Assembly (NCBI GenBank): GCA_903924985.1
Contig: CAIYDT010000152.1
Coordinates: 1-64,000 of the forward strand
Direction: 5' to 3'
Source: an uncultured Acetobacteraceae bacterium
Lineage (GTDB): Bacteria > Pseudomonadota > Alphaproteobacteria > Acetobacterales > Acetobacteraceae
Length of the DNA stretch: 64,000 bases
In this document: piece by piece, positions 16,903 through 26,080 of the stretch
How positions within the stretch are numbered: position 1 is the first letter of the stretch
Layout: each line of letters begins with the position of its first letter
Program-made: the position numbers and the translations under genes
The notes under the pieces: generated by a model
The model's database searches: none
What the model was told of the DNA's origin: nothing
Seen by the model: only the letters and a program-made list of their open reading frames with translations

Positions 16903-18438
16903 CTATCGCATGCGCCGCGCCGGGGATGGATGGGTGTCCCCTGCAAAGCGGTCTACAAGGGCGGCTACGATCCGTTGCATGGGCGCGGCCCAATCGTGCG
17001 GAGTGTCCTGCCGGAAAATGGTCATCGACGGGTACCACGGGGTGTCGGTCCGACCGCTCAGCCAGCGCCAGCAATTGTCGTAGCGGTCCAGCATGAATAC
17101 CGGCTTGCCCATGGCGCCGGCCAGATGCACGACCGCGGTGTCGACGCTGATCACCAGGTCGAGGCCGGCAACGATCGCGGCGGTATCGGCGAAGTCCCTC
17201 ACCGTGGGCATCGGATCGATCAGCCTCAAACCGGGCGGCGGGCGCTTGGCGGCCTCCCCCATTTGCAGGCTGACGAAGCGCACGCCGGGCACGGCCGCCA
17301 ACGGGGCGAACACATCGGCGCCGACGCTGCGGCGGGCGTCCAGGGCGGTGAAGCCCGGCAGCCAGGGGCGGGCTTGGCCGGCCCAGACCAGGCCGACGCG
17401 CGGCTCGTCCGCCGGTGCGAACGACACAGGCAGGTAATCGCCGGGCGGAATGGTTTCGGGTGTGGTGCCGAAGGCGCGCGGCAGGCTGACCACCGGGCAG
17501 TGGTAGTCATAGCGGGGCAGCGACGCGTCCATCGGCCGCACGTCCGCGATGCCGGGGATTTGCCGCGCCAGCCTCAGCAGCGGCGCCGGCATCGCGGCCA
17601 CCACCGTGGCCCCTCGCTCCGCCAGCAGCGGCGCATAGCGGAGGAATTGCAGCGTGTCGCCAAAACCTTCCTCGTGGGTCAGCAGCACGGTACGGCCCGT
17701 CAAATCTGCCATCGGCGGCAGCAGCCGGTCCTCCGGCAGCCCGCGGTACCCCGGCAGGCGCAGACGCCAATCGCCCTCCCGCCAAGCCTCCGTCCAGCGT
17801 CCGGCTTGCAACAGCGCCACCATGCGGTTGAGCCGGATCGCGGCGTCGGTCGGGCTGCGGGCGATGGCTTCATCGTAGGCGGCCAAAGCCTCATCGAACC
17901 GGTCCTCGATCTTCAGCACCATGCCGAGGTTGGCCCAGGCCATGGACGGCCCGGGATCGAGCGCCGCCGCCCGCTGGAAATACGGGATGGCATCGCGGAA
18001 TTTTCCCTGCTCGGTCAGCGCCTGCCCCATCAGATGCTGCCCGGCGGCGCTGTTCAGGGCCTTGCTCAGCACCAGTTCGGCCTCGGGCGCGACGTCATGG
18101 TCGAGCAGCCAGGCGGCGAACGCCCGTCGCAATCTGGCGCTGTCCGGCGCCAGCATCAGGCACGCACGGAAAAGCGGCGCGACCGGCCCGGCGGGGCAAA
18201 GGCGCGCGAAATCGGTGCAGGGGTGCGCGTGTCCGGGGCGCTGCCGAGCGACCTTGTCCAGCACCTCGGCCGCCGCCGCGACATCGTGTTTCCCGGCCAG
18301 CGCGAGGCCCAGCAGCAAGGCCGTGTCCAAATCGTTCGGAGGCAGCGAACGGCACACCGCCTCGGCCGCGTGCCAAAGTCCTGCTTCCAGTGCCTCGAGC
18401 GCGGCGCCCAAAATGCGCCGCCGTTGCGCCATGTCCAT
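16903..18438 (-). CDS. TPR-repeat glycosyltransferase (flagellin-modification type)
   Basis: 511-residue protein with two parts. Residues about 1-230 are helical tetratricopeptide repeats, clearest in AIPYFQRAAALDPGPSMAWANLGMVLK and the following DEALAAYDEAIARSP. The C-terminal half looks like a GT-B glycosyltransferase: THEEGFGDTLQFLRYAPLL, PRVGLVWAG, VISVDTAVVHLAGAMGKPVFML and RYDNCWRWL. The TPR plus glycosyltransferase layout is that of Caulobacter FlmG/FlbA, which glycosylates flagellin. A perfect CtrA box 41 bases upstream supports a motility or surface role. The acceptor protein is not encoded here. Confidence 0.75.
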   Translation of the reverse strand: MDMAQRRRILGAALEALEAGLWHAAEAVCRSLPPNDLDTALLLGLALAGKHDVAAAAEVLDKVARQRPGHAHPCTDFARLCPAGPVAPLFRACLMLAPDSARLRRAFAAWLLDHDVAPEAELVLSKALNSAAGQHLMGQALTEQGKFRDAIPYFQRAAALDPGPSMAWANLGMVLKIEDRFDEALAAYDEAIARSPTDAAIRLNRMVALLQAGRWTEAWREGDWRLRLPGYRGLPEDRLLPPMADLTGRTVLLTHEEGFGDTLQFLRYAPLLAERGATVVAAMPAPLLRLARQIPGIADVRPMDASLPRYDYHCPVVSLPRAFGTTPETIPPGDYLPVSFAPADEPRVGLVWAGQARPWLPGFTALDARRSVGADVFAPLAAVPGVRFVSLQMGEAAKRPPPGLRLIDPMPTVRDFADTAAIVAGLDLVISVDTAVVHLAGAMGKPVFMLDRYDNCWRWLSGRTDTPWYPSMTIFRQDTPHDWAAPMQRIVAALVDRFAGDTHPSPARRMR

Positions 18439-18478
18439 GCGATACTCCCGTTCATGCCGGGAGCTTGCCGAAGAATGG

Positions 18479-18494
18479 TTAAGAAACCGTTAAC
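18479..18494. promoter_or_regulatory. Perfect CtrA-type box TTAA-N7-TTAAC
   Basis: TTAAGAAACCGTTAAC matches the full alphaproteobacterial CtrA consensus exactly. It lies 41 bases upstream of the TPR-glycosyltransferase start (18438, minus strand), within the range for direct control of that promoter by the cell-cycle/motility regulator CtrA. Binding is inferred from sequence alone. Confidence 0.6.
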
Positions 18495-18527
18495 GTACGC
18501 CCGATCCGCCGGTCCTTGTGCGAGAGC

Positions 18528-20636
18528 TCATCGTCCCTCCCGCCGCCAGGCCAGCACCATCAGGCCCAGCAGCAGCGGCAACGAAAGCCAGGGCGGCAAC
18601 AATGTCACCGAGGCAATTCCCGTGACCACATGATCGTGCCGCCGTTGCAGCCCGATCCACGCGCCCCCGGAGGCCGAACGATCCGGCTCCGTCCGGCGGA
18701 GGTCGGGCACATCCGGTCCGGCGGCGGTGCCGAGCCAATGCACGCCGCCGCCGGAGTCGTGCGCCAACGGGCCGACCAGCGTGGCGGTAGCGCGCAGGTC
18801 GGCGATTTCGCGGGGGTTGGCCGCCCCCGCGGCCGCGTAGGCGGTACGAACCCCGTCGCTGGCCCGCCAGACGCCGGGCATGGTCGCGGGCAGGTTGGCG
18901 GTCGCTTGCCCCGGGGCGACCTCGGCAAATGGCAGCGTCGTTTCCTTTCCATCCGGTCCGGTCACCGTCACTGAACCCGGCGACCCGGCCTCGACCGACC
19001 GGCGCTCGACCGTCAGGCGGCCCCCCTGTCCAATACCGGGCGCGATGCGGGCGGTCAGGGCGTTTTCCTCCAGCGAGGGTTCCTGCATCGCCCAGTGCGC
19101 GATGCGGCGCAGGAGCTCCGCCTGCGGGCCGCCGCCTTCATGTCCGCGCGACCACAGCCAGATCTGGTCCGACAGCAGCAGCGCGGTGCGGCCCTTTTCC
19201 ACCCGGTTCAGGACCAGCAGAGGCTGCCCATCGGGAGTCTGCATCAACGTATCGCCGCGCACCTCATTGGTCTGGATGCGGCGATACCAATCGCCCCATG
19301 CCGGTACCTTCGCCGGGTCGCCGGGCGGGTTGGCACCGGTCAGGCCCTCGGTCACCGGGTGCCGCTGGCCGAGATCGCTAATCTCCGGCCGGAATTTTTC
19401 TTCCACCAGCCCTTTGAACCGCAGCGGGGTGGCGGCCAGCACCGACGCCAGGGGGGTCAATGCCAGGCTGGTCGGGCCGGTGAATTCCGGCCCCACGCTC
19501 AGCAGCAGCGCCCCACCCTCCCTCACCCGCTTGGCAATGTTCGCGATATACGGCAGCGGCAGCAGGCCACGGTTCTGGAAGCGGTCCAGGATAATCAGAT
19601 CGAATTCGCCGATCTTGTCCTGGAACAGCTCCCGTACCGGGAAGGCGATCAGCGCCAGCTCGTTCAGCGGCGTCAGATCGTCGCGCTCGGGCGGGCGCAG
19701 GATGGTAAAATGCACCAGGTCCACCGAGGGATCGGCTTTCAGCAGGCGGCGCCAGGTGCGTTCGCCGGGGTGCGGCTCGCCCGAAATCAGCAGCACCCGC
19801 AACCGGTCGCGCACGCCGTTGATTTCGATCACGGCGCGGTTGTTCAGGGGCGAGATCTCACCCGGCAGCGGACTTGCCGACATCTCCACGACGCTGGGGC
19901 CGGCTCGGGTGATCGGCAGCACAATGTCCCGCTGCCGCCCCACTGGCACGGTTTCCACGACCGGCGGGTCGCCATCGCGGCGGATGGTCAAGGTGGCGGT
20001 ACCTTTGCCGGGGGTGCCGAGGTCTTCCACCGCCACCTTCAGCGTCACCGGCTTGCCGACAATCCCGTAGCTCGGCGCCTCGATCACCCGCAGGCGGCGG
20101 TCGGTCTCCTCCCCCATCGCGGGAATCAGCACATTCAGCGGCGCGCCGCCGGGCGACGATGCGGGAATGTCGTGGATTTGCCCATCGGTGATGGCGATGG
20201 TCCCGGCGAAGCGGGAGCGGGGGATGTCCGCCAGCGCCCCGGCGATGGCGCCGAACAGTTGGGTGCCGTTGTCGCCGCGTTCGGGAACCGTCAGCACCCG
20301 CAGCTCCAGGTCCGTCAGGCGGGCAGCCTGCTCCACCATCGCCGCGCGGGCCGTTTCGGTCAGTCTGGTGCGGTCGCCCACGGACATCGAGGCGGATCGA
20401 TCGACGACCAACAGCCCGATGTCCGGCAGCGTTTCCCGCGTTTCCTCCACCAGCCGAGGGCCGGCGAGCCACAGCAGCAGCACGGCGAAAGCCGCGGCGC
20501 GCAGGATGGTGCCGCTCGCACCCCGCCACGCCGCGAACCCGGTCGCCAGCAGCGCGAGCACCGCCAGCAGGATCAGCGCCCAAACCGGAACGGTCGGATC
20601 GAAGCGCAGCGCGGCTATGGCTTGTTCCAGGTGCAT
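18528..20636 (-). CDS. Membrane-anchored vWA/GATase-like protein of the MoxR cluster
   Basis: 702-residue protein. Two N-terminal membrane helices (about 17-55) are followed by a von Willebrand A-like domain with the metal-site motif DIGLLVVDRSASMSVGD (DxSxS, about residue 72) and a later TIAITDGQIHD. The centre looks like a class I amidotransferase-type Rossmann domain (VLLISGEPHPGE, IILDRFQ, GALLLSVGPEF) without an obvious Cys-His pair. A final helix lies near the C-terminus. It ends the moxR-DUF58-DUF4159 operon, 4 bases after the preceding gene. Such proteins are thought to work with the MoxR ATPase in assembling or maturing envelope proteins; the target is unknown. Confidence 0.75.
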   Translation of the reverse strand: MHLEQAIAALRFDPTVPVWALILLAVLALLATGFAAWRGASGTILRAAAFAVLLLWLAGPRLVEETRETLPDIGLLVVDRSASMSVGDRTRLTETARAAMVEQAARLTDLELRVLTVPERGDNGTQLFGAIAGALADIPRSRFAGTIAITDGQIHDIPASSPGGAPLNVLIPAMGEETDRRLRVIEAPSYGIVGKPVTLKVAVEDLGTPGKGTATLTIRRDGDPPVVETVPVGRQRDIVLPITRAGPSVVEMSASPLPGEISPLNNRAVIEINGVRDRLRVLLISGEPHPGERTWRRLLKADPSVDLVHFTILRPPERDDLTPLNELALIAFPVRELFQDKIGEFDLIILDRFQNRGLLPLPYIANIAKRVREGGALLLSVGPEFTGPTSLALTPLASVLAATPLRFKGLVEEKFRPEISDLGQRHPVTEGLTGANPPGDPAKVPAWGDWYRRIQTNEVRGDTLMQTPDGQPLLVLNRVEKGRTALLLSDQIWLWSRGHEGGGPQAELLRRIAHWAMQEPSLEENALTARIAPGIGQGGRLTVERRSVEAGSPGSVTVTGPDGKETTLPFAEVAPGQATANLPATMPGVWRASDGVRTAYAAAGAANPREIADLRATATLVGPLAHDSGGGVHWLGTAAGPDVPDLRRTEPDRSASGGAWIGLQRRHDHVVTGIASVTLLPPWLSLPLLLGLMVLAWRREGR

Positions 20637-20640
20637 CGTC

Positions 20641-23316
20641 CTACTGCCCCAGCCTCTGCAAAATGGCTGGCACGTGCACCTGGTCGCCTTTGTAGTTGCC
20701 GGTCAGGGCGTACATCACCAGATTCAGGCCGAATCGGTAGGCCATGGTGCGCTGGCGTTGCCCGCCGGGAATGGTCGCGTAGGGGTTGTGGCCGGCCGCA
20801 TCGACTGCCCAGGCGGCCGCCCAATCGTTTCCCCCGATGATCACCGGGCTGACGCTGTCGTTCGCCCGGTCCTGATCCCGCTGCGCCCAGACCGGGTCCC
20901 CAGTGAAGCGGCCGGGGAAATCGTTCAGCAAATAGAACGCACGGGACAGCACGTGATCCGTTGTCAGGGGGGTCAGAGCCGGGATGGTCAAGCCCTGCGC
21001 GATCCGGCGGAAGGCGCTCTCGGTGCCCGGGGCGAATCCGGCGCCCGACCCGGAATCCCGGGTGTCGACCAAAATGATGCCGCCCCGGCTCATGTAGTCG
21101 TTCAGCGCCGCCGTCTGCGCCGGGGTCAACGCTGGCACGTCGGCAACGATCGGCCAGTATAGCAGGGGGTAAAAACTCAAATCCGTAACCCCAGGCTCGA
21201 TTGGGTCGGGCTGCACCAATGTCGCGGAGGTGCGGCGATTGACGAAATCCGACAACCCGATCAGCCCGGATTTGGCGGTCGCATCGACCTGCTCGTCACC
21301 GCTCAGGATATAACCCAGGCGAGGCGCCAGCGCCGGATTGGCCACTGTCTCCAGCGCAGGGGCCGATTGTCCCAGCAGCAGCAGGATTGCCATCGCCGCC
21401 CCGGCGATGCGCGCCCTCATCAGCCCCCGTAGCGCCATGGAGATCAGCAAATCCGCCAGCAGCAAAACCACCGCCGCCGTCACCAGTGCCGGGCCGAGGG
21501 CCTTTTCGCCGGTTGCTTCGGCCAGAGGTTCCTGACGCGCGTCAGCGATTAACGGTGCGGCCGTCAGTTCCCCCAGCGCCGAACCCAGGTTCAACGCCTG
21601 CCGCCCGCTTTCCGGCCCATACAGACCCGGGGGATGCACGGCGGACACCGGCGTATTCCCAAAAGCGTTCGCCGCCAGCCCGGTCGCGGATTGCGGCGGC
21701 TCGGACAGAACGCCGTAGCCGTCCAGCGTCTCGGCCGGCGTCAGCACGGTAGCATCGCCGCGTGCGGCCACCCCGGCGGAGAGCGCCGTCAGCCGCCGCA
21801 GCATGTCCACGAACAGGCCGGACAGCGGCAGATTGGACCAGTCGGCATTGGCGGTGACGTGGAACATCACCACTCGCCCCGCACCGAGCGCCGTCTGGGT
21901 CACCAGTGGCGTGCCGTCGGTCAGCGCTGCCCAGGTGTGCTCCGGCAACCCAGCGCCGGGTTCGGCGAGCACCTGGCGGTTGACCTTGACCTCCTCTGGC
22001 ACGGTCAGGCCAGCGAAGGGGGAACTGGCGGCGAAGGAGGAAAGGCCGACCGGTTCGCTCCAGGACAAGGCACCGCCAAGCTGGCGGTCGCCGACAAGCA
22101 AATGCACGGGCAACAAGCCGTCGGCGTCCTCGGAGGCAGCCATGCGGGGGCCGGCGAAACGGATCAGCAGCCCGCCTTTTTCCACCCATTTGGTAAGGGC
22201 GTCGCGTTCTTCGCCCTCCGGCAGCGGCCGGTCGGCCAGAATCAGCACGGCCAGTTGACGGTCCAGCAGGGATTTCAGATCGCCGGTCCGAATCTCTCCA
22301 TACGGGTTGAGTGCCCGGTGCAGGTAATAGAGGTCCCCCGCGAAGGGCGCGTCGGCGCTGGCAAGGTCGCCAGCCAGCAGCCCGACCGGACGCCTCCGCC
22401 AACGTTCATCCAGCAGCACGACCGATCCGGCGGAAGGAGGGCCTTCCAGCACCAGCCGCGTCAGGGTGTTGCGGAGTTCGGACGGCAGCGCGATCCCGGC
22501 GGTGCCGGAGGACTCGCCGGCCGGTACCCCGATGGCGGCACGCGCCAGGGTGCGGCCGTCGCCGCTTTGGGCCAGCACGGCTGTCTGGGTGGCCACGGGG
22601 CGCTTCACCTGCGACAGGCGCGCGACCAGCCGGTCCGCCTCGCTGTCCGGCGGCAGCAAGGCGCGGATGGGGGTGGCGTCGCAGCAGATTTGCGTCACCG
22701 GCCCAGCGGCCGACAGGGCTTCGGCGAAGGCGGGGAAGGCGGCATCGGCGAGCCCGTCGCCGAGATAGAAGACGCTGGTGCCGGGTTGCCTCCACCCGCG
22801 CAACGCGCCTGTCGCGGCCGCTCGGTCGGCCGGCCAGGGTTCGGGGCGCAGCGCGGCCAGGCGGGCGCGCAGATCGGGGACCGGTAGCGGCGCGGTCGCG
22901 GTGGGCGCAGCGCCGCCCTCGTCCACCGCCGTGGCCAGCAGCGCGGCCTTGCGCCCCGCCCGCTCGGCGCGATCGAGAACGGCGCCCGCCGTTTGCACCC
23001 GCTTCTGCCAGCCGGGGGCCGAGGCCCAGCCGTTGTCGATGACCAGCAGCACGGGACCGTCGCCGGACAACGCCGATCCGGCGTCCAGCACCGGGCGGGC
23101 CAGCGCGACGATGACCAACGACGCTGCCAGCAGGCGGAGGGCGAGCAGCCACCAGGGGGTGCGGGAGGGGGTTTCCTCGGTGGCGCGCAGGCCGAGCAGG
23201 AGGCGCAGCGCCGGGAAGGTTTCGGTGCGGGGGGCGGGGGGTGTAACGCGCAACAGCCACCACAGCAGAGGTAAGCCAGCCAGCGCCGCCAGAACCCAGG
23301 GGGAGGCGAAGATCAT
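20641..23316 (-). CDS. DUF4159 / BatA-type N-terminal domain membrane protein
   Basis: 891-residue protein. The N-terminus is a BatA-like pair of helices (FASPWVLAALAGLPLLWWLLR, then WWLLALRLLAASLVIVALARP), followed by a vWA-like region starting PVLLVIDNGWASAPG, in which the usual DxSxS is changed. Two further helices lie near residues 640-690. The C-terminal 200 residues match DUF4159: LSFYPLLYWPI, YMSRGGIILVDTRD and YRFGLNLVMYALTGNYK. ATG 23316 is chosen over a TTG five codons earlier because GGGGA precedes it. It is the third gene of the moxR cluster. Confidence 0.8.
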   Translation of the reverse strand: MIFASPWVLAALAGLPLLWWLLRVTPPAPRTETFPALRLLLGLRATEETPSRTPWWLLALRLLAASLVIVALARPVLDAGSALSGDGPVLLVIDNGWASAPGWQKRVQTAGAVLDRAERAGRKAALLATAVDEGGAAPTATAPLPVPDLRARLAALRPEPWPADRAAATGALRGWRQPGTSVFYLGDGLADAAFPAFAEALSAAGPVTQICCDATPIRALLPPDSEADRLVARLSQVKRPVATQTAVLAQSGDGRTLARAAIGVPAGESSGTAGIALPSELRNTLTRLVLEGPPSAGSVVLLDERWRRRPVGLLAGDLASADAPFAGDLYYLHRALNPYGEIRTGDLKSLLDRQLAVLILADRPLPEGEERDALTKWVEKGGLLIRFAGPRMAASEDADGLLPVHLLVGDRQLGGALSWSEPVGLSSFAASSPFAGLTVPEEVKVNRQVLAEPGAGLPEHTWAALTDGTPLVTQTALGAGRVVMFHVTANADWSNLPLSGLFVDMLRRLTALSAGVAARGDATVLTPAETLDGYGVLSEPPQSATGLAANAFGNTPVSAVHPPGLYGPESGRQALNLGSALGELTAAPLIADARQEPLAEATGEKALGPALVTAAVVLLLADLLISMALRGLMRARIAGAAMAILLLLGQSAPALETVANPALAPRLGYILSGDEQVDATAKSGLIGLSDFVNRRTSATLVQPDPIEPGVTDLSFYPLLYWPIVADVPALTPAQTAALNDYMSRGGIILVDTRDSGSGAGFAPGTESAFRRIAQGLTIPALTPLTTDHVLSRAFYLLNDFPGRFTGDPVWAQRDQDRANDSVSPVIIGGNDWAAAWAVDAAGHNPYATIPGGQRQRTMAYRFGLNLVMYALTGNYKGDQVHVPAILQRLGQ

Positions 23317-23332
23317 CGGGCGTTCCCCCAAC

Positions 23333-23421
23333 CGTCATCCTCGGGCTTGACCCGAGAGATGTGCGGCGACCTCCCACACCACTCAAGGTTAGCGGACATG
23401 GGGACAAGCCTGGGGATGACA
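23333..23421. repeat. Dispersed palindromic repeat, copy 3 (composite, decayed)
   Basis: Left half begins CGTCATCCTCGGGCTTGACC (23333-23352). A decayed inverted half, GACAAGCCTGGGGATGACAG, lies at about 23401-23420. It fills the spacer between the DUF58 and DUF4159 genes of the MoxR operon, so its transcript would fold into an intercistronic stem. Confidence 0.65.
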
Positions 23422-23432
23422 GGGGCGAGGGT

Positions 23433-24308
23433 TCATCGCACCGGCCCCAGCGCGGTGTAGAGCGACAGCAGCGCGGCCTCGGGGGAGCGGTCGGTCAAAT
23501 GAACGCCGAAGCCGAAGCCGGCGGCGGCGCAGATCGCGGCCAGGCCGGCTTGCTGCGCTTGCACCGCGTGCGCGTAGTCGTCGCGGATGGCTTCGACACG
23601 GGGAATCAGGGCCTCCCCCTCGTTCTCCAGCCCGCGAAAGCGGATGCGGCCGGCATAGGGTAGCGCCGCCTCGGCGGGATCCAGGATTTGCAGCAGGTGT
23701 CCTCGTGCCGGGGTCGCGGCAAGGCGCCCGATTGTCGCCTGGATATCGGCCAGCGGGGACAGAAAGTCGCCGATTAGCACCACGGTCGAATGCCTGGGGA
23801 TGGCCATGTCCGGCGGCAGGCCGGCATCGTCGCTGCCTGACTCCAGGTCCGCGGCCAGCCGCTCCAACCCGAAACGCCCGGCGACCGGGCGGGCGCCGGG
23901 AAACATCGGCAATACACGCTCCCCGCCGCGCAGCAGCAGCGCCGCGAGCGCCAGCGTCAGCAGGTTGGCGCGTTCTTGCTTTTCCACCTGGCCGCCGCGT
24001 TTCCAGTGCATGGAGGGGGACGCATCGTGCCACAGACAGACCGTCTGCGCGGCCTCCCACTCTGTTTCCCGCACGAACCAGCCGGTCGGCGCGGGCTGCC
24101 CGGATTTCGCCGATTGGCGCCAGTCCACGCGGTTGACGGGGTCGCCCGCGACGAAGCGGCGGAACTGCCAGAAGCTGTCCCCCTGCCCGACGCGCCGGCG
24201 CCCGTGCACGCCCTGCGCCACGGTCGCGGCCACCCGCTCCGCCGCCACCAGCAGCGGCGGCAGGCGGGAGGCGAGCGCCTCGGCGCGTCTTATCGCGAGA
24301 TCAGCCAA
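23433..24308 (-). CDS. DUF58 domain-containing protein
   Basis: 291-residue cytoplasmic protein of the DUF58 family. GRRRVGQGDSFWQFRRFVAGDPVNRVDWRQSA is the family signature, and LWHDASPSMHW begins a vWA-like fold. The remaining part contains VVLIGDFLSPLADI. DUF58 proteins are encoded next to MoxR ATPases and are believed to be partners or substrates. The start overlaps the moxR end by 8 bases, indicating translational coupling. Confidence 0.88.
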   Translation of the reverse strand: MADLAIRRAEALASRLPPLLVAAERVAATVAQGVHGRRRVGQGDSFWQFRRFVAGDPVNRVDWRQSAKSGQPAPTGWFVRETEWEAAQTVCLWHDASPSMHWKRGGQVEKQERANLLTLALAALLLRGGERVLPMFPGARPVAGRFGLERLAADLESGSDDAGLPPDMAIPRHSTVVLIGDFLSPLADIQATIGRLAATPARGHLLQILDPAEAALPYAGRIRFRGLENEGEALIPRVEAIRDDYAHAVQAQQAGLAAICAAAGFGFGVHLTDRSPEAALLSLYTALGPVR

Positions 24309-25335
24309 GGCGCTCCACCAACCGGCCGATCAGGTCGTCCAGCCCCACGCCCTCGGCGCGCGCCGCGAAATTCAGTGCCATACGGTGGCGCAACACGGGG
24401 CCGGCGAGCGCCGCCACATCCTCGATACTCGGCGCCAGCCGCCCTTGCAGCAGCGCCCGAGCACGGCTGGCGAGCATCAAGGCCTGCGCGGCGCGTGGGC
24501 CGGGGCCCCAGGCAACGTGTTTGCGAATTGTTTCATCCATGGCGGTTTCCGGGCGGCCGCCTCGTACCAGCGCCAGTATGGCGTCAACAACGGATTCGCC
24601 GACGGGCACGCTGCGGATCAGCGCCTGCGCCGCCATCAGTTGGTCCGCGGTCAGGGTAGCGAAAGGTGTCGCCTCGGAAGCGCCGGTGGTGGCCAGTAAC
24701 ATGGCGCGCTCGGCGTCCAGCGATGGGTAGCCGACGTCGATCTGGAGGAGAAAACGGTCGAGTTGCGCCTCGGGCAGCGGATACGTGCCCTCCTGCTCGA
24801 TCGGATTTTGGGTCGCCAGGACGTGGAAGGGGCGTGGCAGGGAATGTTCGACACCGCCGACCGCGACCCGCTGCTCCTGCATCGACTGCAGCAGCGCCGA
24901 CTGGGTGCGGGGGCTGGCCCGGTTTATTTCGTCCGCCATCAGCAACTGGCAGAACACCGGGCCAGGCAGGAAACGGAAGCTGCGGCGGCCGTTGGTTTCG
25001 TCCAGCACCTCGCTGCCGGTAATGTCGGCCGGCATCAAATCGGGGGTGAACTGGATTCGCTTGGTGCCGAGGCCGAGCACGATGCCAAGCGTTTCGACCA
25101 GACGGCTCTTGCCGAGGCCGGGGACACCCACCAGCAGCGCATGGCCGCCCGACAGCAGGGTGATCAGGGTTTGGTCGATCACGTCGTCCTGCCCGAAGAT
25201 CACCCGCCCGATGGCGGCTCGGATCGCGCCGATGCGGGCGCTGAGGGCCTCCACCTCGGCCAGGATGGTGGTCGGGTCGGCGGAGGGTCGCAGTTCGGTG
25301 GCACCCTGCGGTACCGAGGCCATACCGGCCGGCAT
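24301..25335 (-). CDS. MoxR-family AAA+ ATPase
   Basis: 344-residue AAA+ chaperone. Walker A is GVPGLGKS, Walker B is LLMADEINRA, sensor motifs follow in FHVLATQNPIEQEGTYPLPEAQLDRF, and a lid domain completes the protein. MoxR ATPases remodel or insert cofactors into vWA-domain partners, and here four consecutive genes encode the set. ATG 25335 has AAGGAA 6 nt upstream; an alternative ATG lies at 25323. It is the first gene of the operon and diverges from the DUF1285 gene across 103 bases. Confidence 0.93.
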   Translation of the reverse strand: MPAGMASVPQGATELRPSADPTTILAEVEALSARIGAIRAAIGRVIFGQDDVIDQTLITLLSGGHALLVGVPGLGKSRLVETLGIVLGLGTKRIQFTPDLMPADITGSEVLDETNGRRSFRFLPGPVFCQLLMADEINRASPRTQSALLQSMQEQRVAVGGVEHSLPRPFHVLATQNPIEQEGTYPLPEAQLDRFLLQIDVGYPSLDAERAMLLATTGASEATPFATLTADQLMAAQALIRSVPVGESVVDAILALVRGGRPETAMDETIRKHVAWGPGPRAAQALMLASRARALLQGRLAPSIEDVAALAGPVLRHRMALNFAARAEGVGLDDLIGRLVERLG

Positions 25336-25438
25336 AAGTTGTTCCTTTCGGGTTTCGCGGCGTCCGCGGCATATTGGCACTTTGCGCCGCGGGGGGATGC
25401 TACCTATATCGCGGGATGGAGAGGAAGCATTCCTGTCC

Positions 25439-26080
25439 ATGGGAGACGGAGACGTGAGCGACGCCTTGTCCGGACAGCCGATTTGCCGCGCACCCAGCCG
25501 AGGCGAAGCTGTGTTACCTGGTTTGGGGTTGCCGACGCCGCGAGCCGGGCGGCAGCCCGTGGAATGCGGTGACATGCCCTTCGTGATCCGCCGCGACGGG
25601 GTATGGCTGTATCGCGGCACCTCCATCGAACGCAAGGAACTGGTTTGCCTGTTCGCCAGCGTGCTGCGGCGGGAAGCGGATGGCACATTTTGGCTGCGCA
25701 CCCCCGCCGAACGCGGCCGCATCGTGGTGGAGGACGCCCCGTTTATCGCGGTGGAACTGGACTGGACCGGAGACGGCCCGACGCAGGTTTTGTCCCTTCG
25801 TACCAATGTCGATCAGGTGGTGACGGCGGGGCCGGACCACCCCATCCGCGTCGCCTACGACCCCGGCGGGGACGAACCGGTCCCCTACATCGTCGTGCGG
25901 CAAGGTGACGGAGATTACCCCATCGAAGCCCGCCTCAACCGCGCCACCTACTACGAATTGGTGGCGCTGGCCGTCCCGGAAACCGTCGATGGCCGCGATA
26001 TGCTTGGCGTCTGGAGCCGCGGCGTGTTTTTCCCGCTGGGCGACCTGCCGATAGACGACGAAGTGGACGAAGGGGCGTGA
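25439..26080 (+). CDS. DUF1285 domain-containing protein
   Basis: About 213 residues. The family pattern is clear: DMPFVIRRDGVWLYRGTSIERKELVCLFASVLRRE, TPAERGRIVVEDAPFIAVEL, LRTNVDQVVTAGPDHPIRV and a C-terminal LGVWSRGVFFPLG. Function is unknown; the fold known for the family is PH-like. ATG 25439 has GAGGAAG about 11 nt upstream, while GTG 25454 has GGGAG 8 nt upstream, so the true start may be five codons later. It overlaps the NUDIX gene by 4 bases and is in the same operon. Confidence 0.85.
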   Translation: MGDGDVSDALSGQPICRAPSRGEAVLPGLGLPTPRAGRQPVECGDMPFVIRRDGVWLYRGTSIERKELVCLFASVLRREADGTFWLRTPAERGRIVVEDAPFIAVELDWTGDGPTQVLSLRTNVDQVVTAGPDHPIRVAYDPGGDEPVPYIVVRQGDGDYPIEARLNRATYYELVALAVPETVDGRDMLGVWSRGVFFPLGDLPIDDEVDEGA

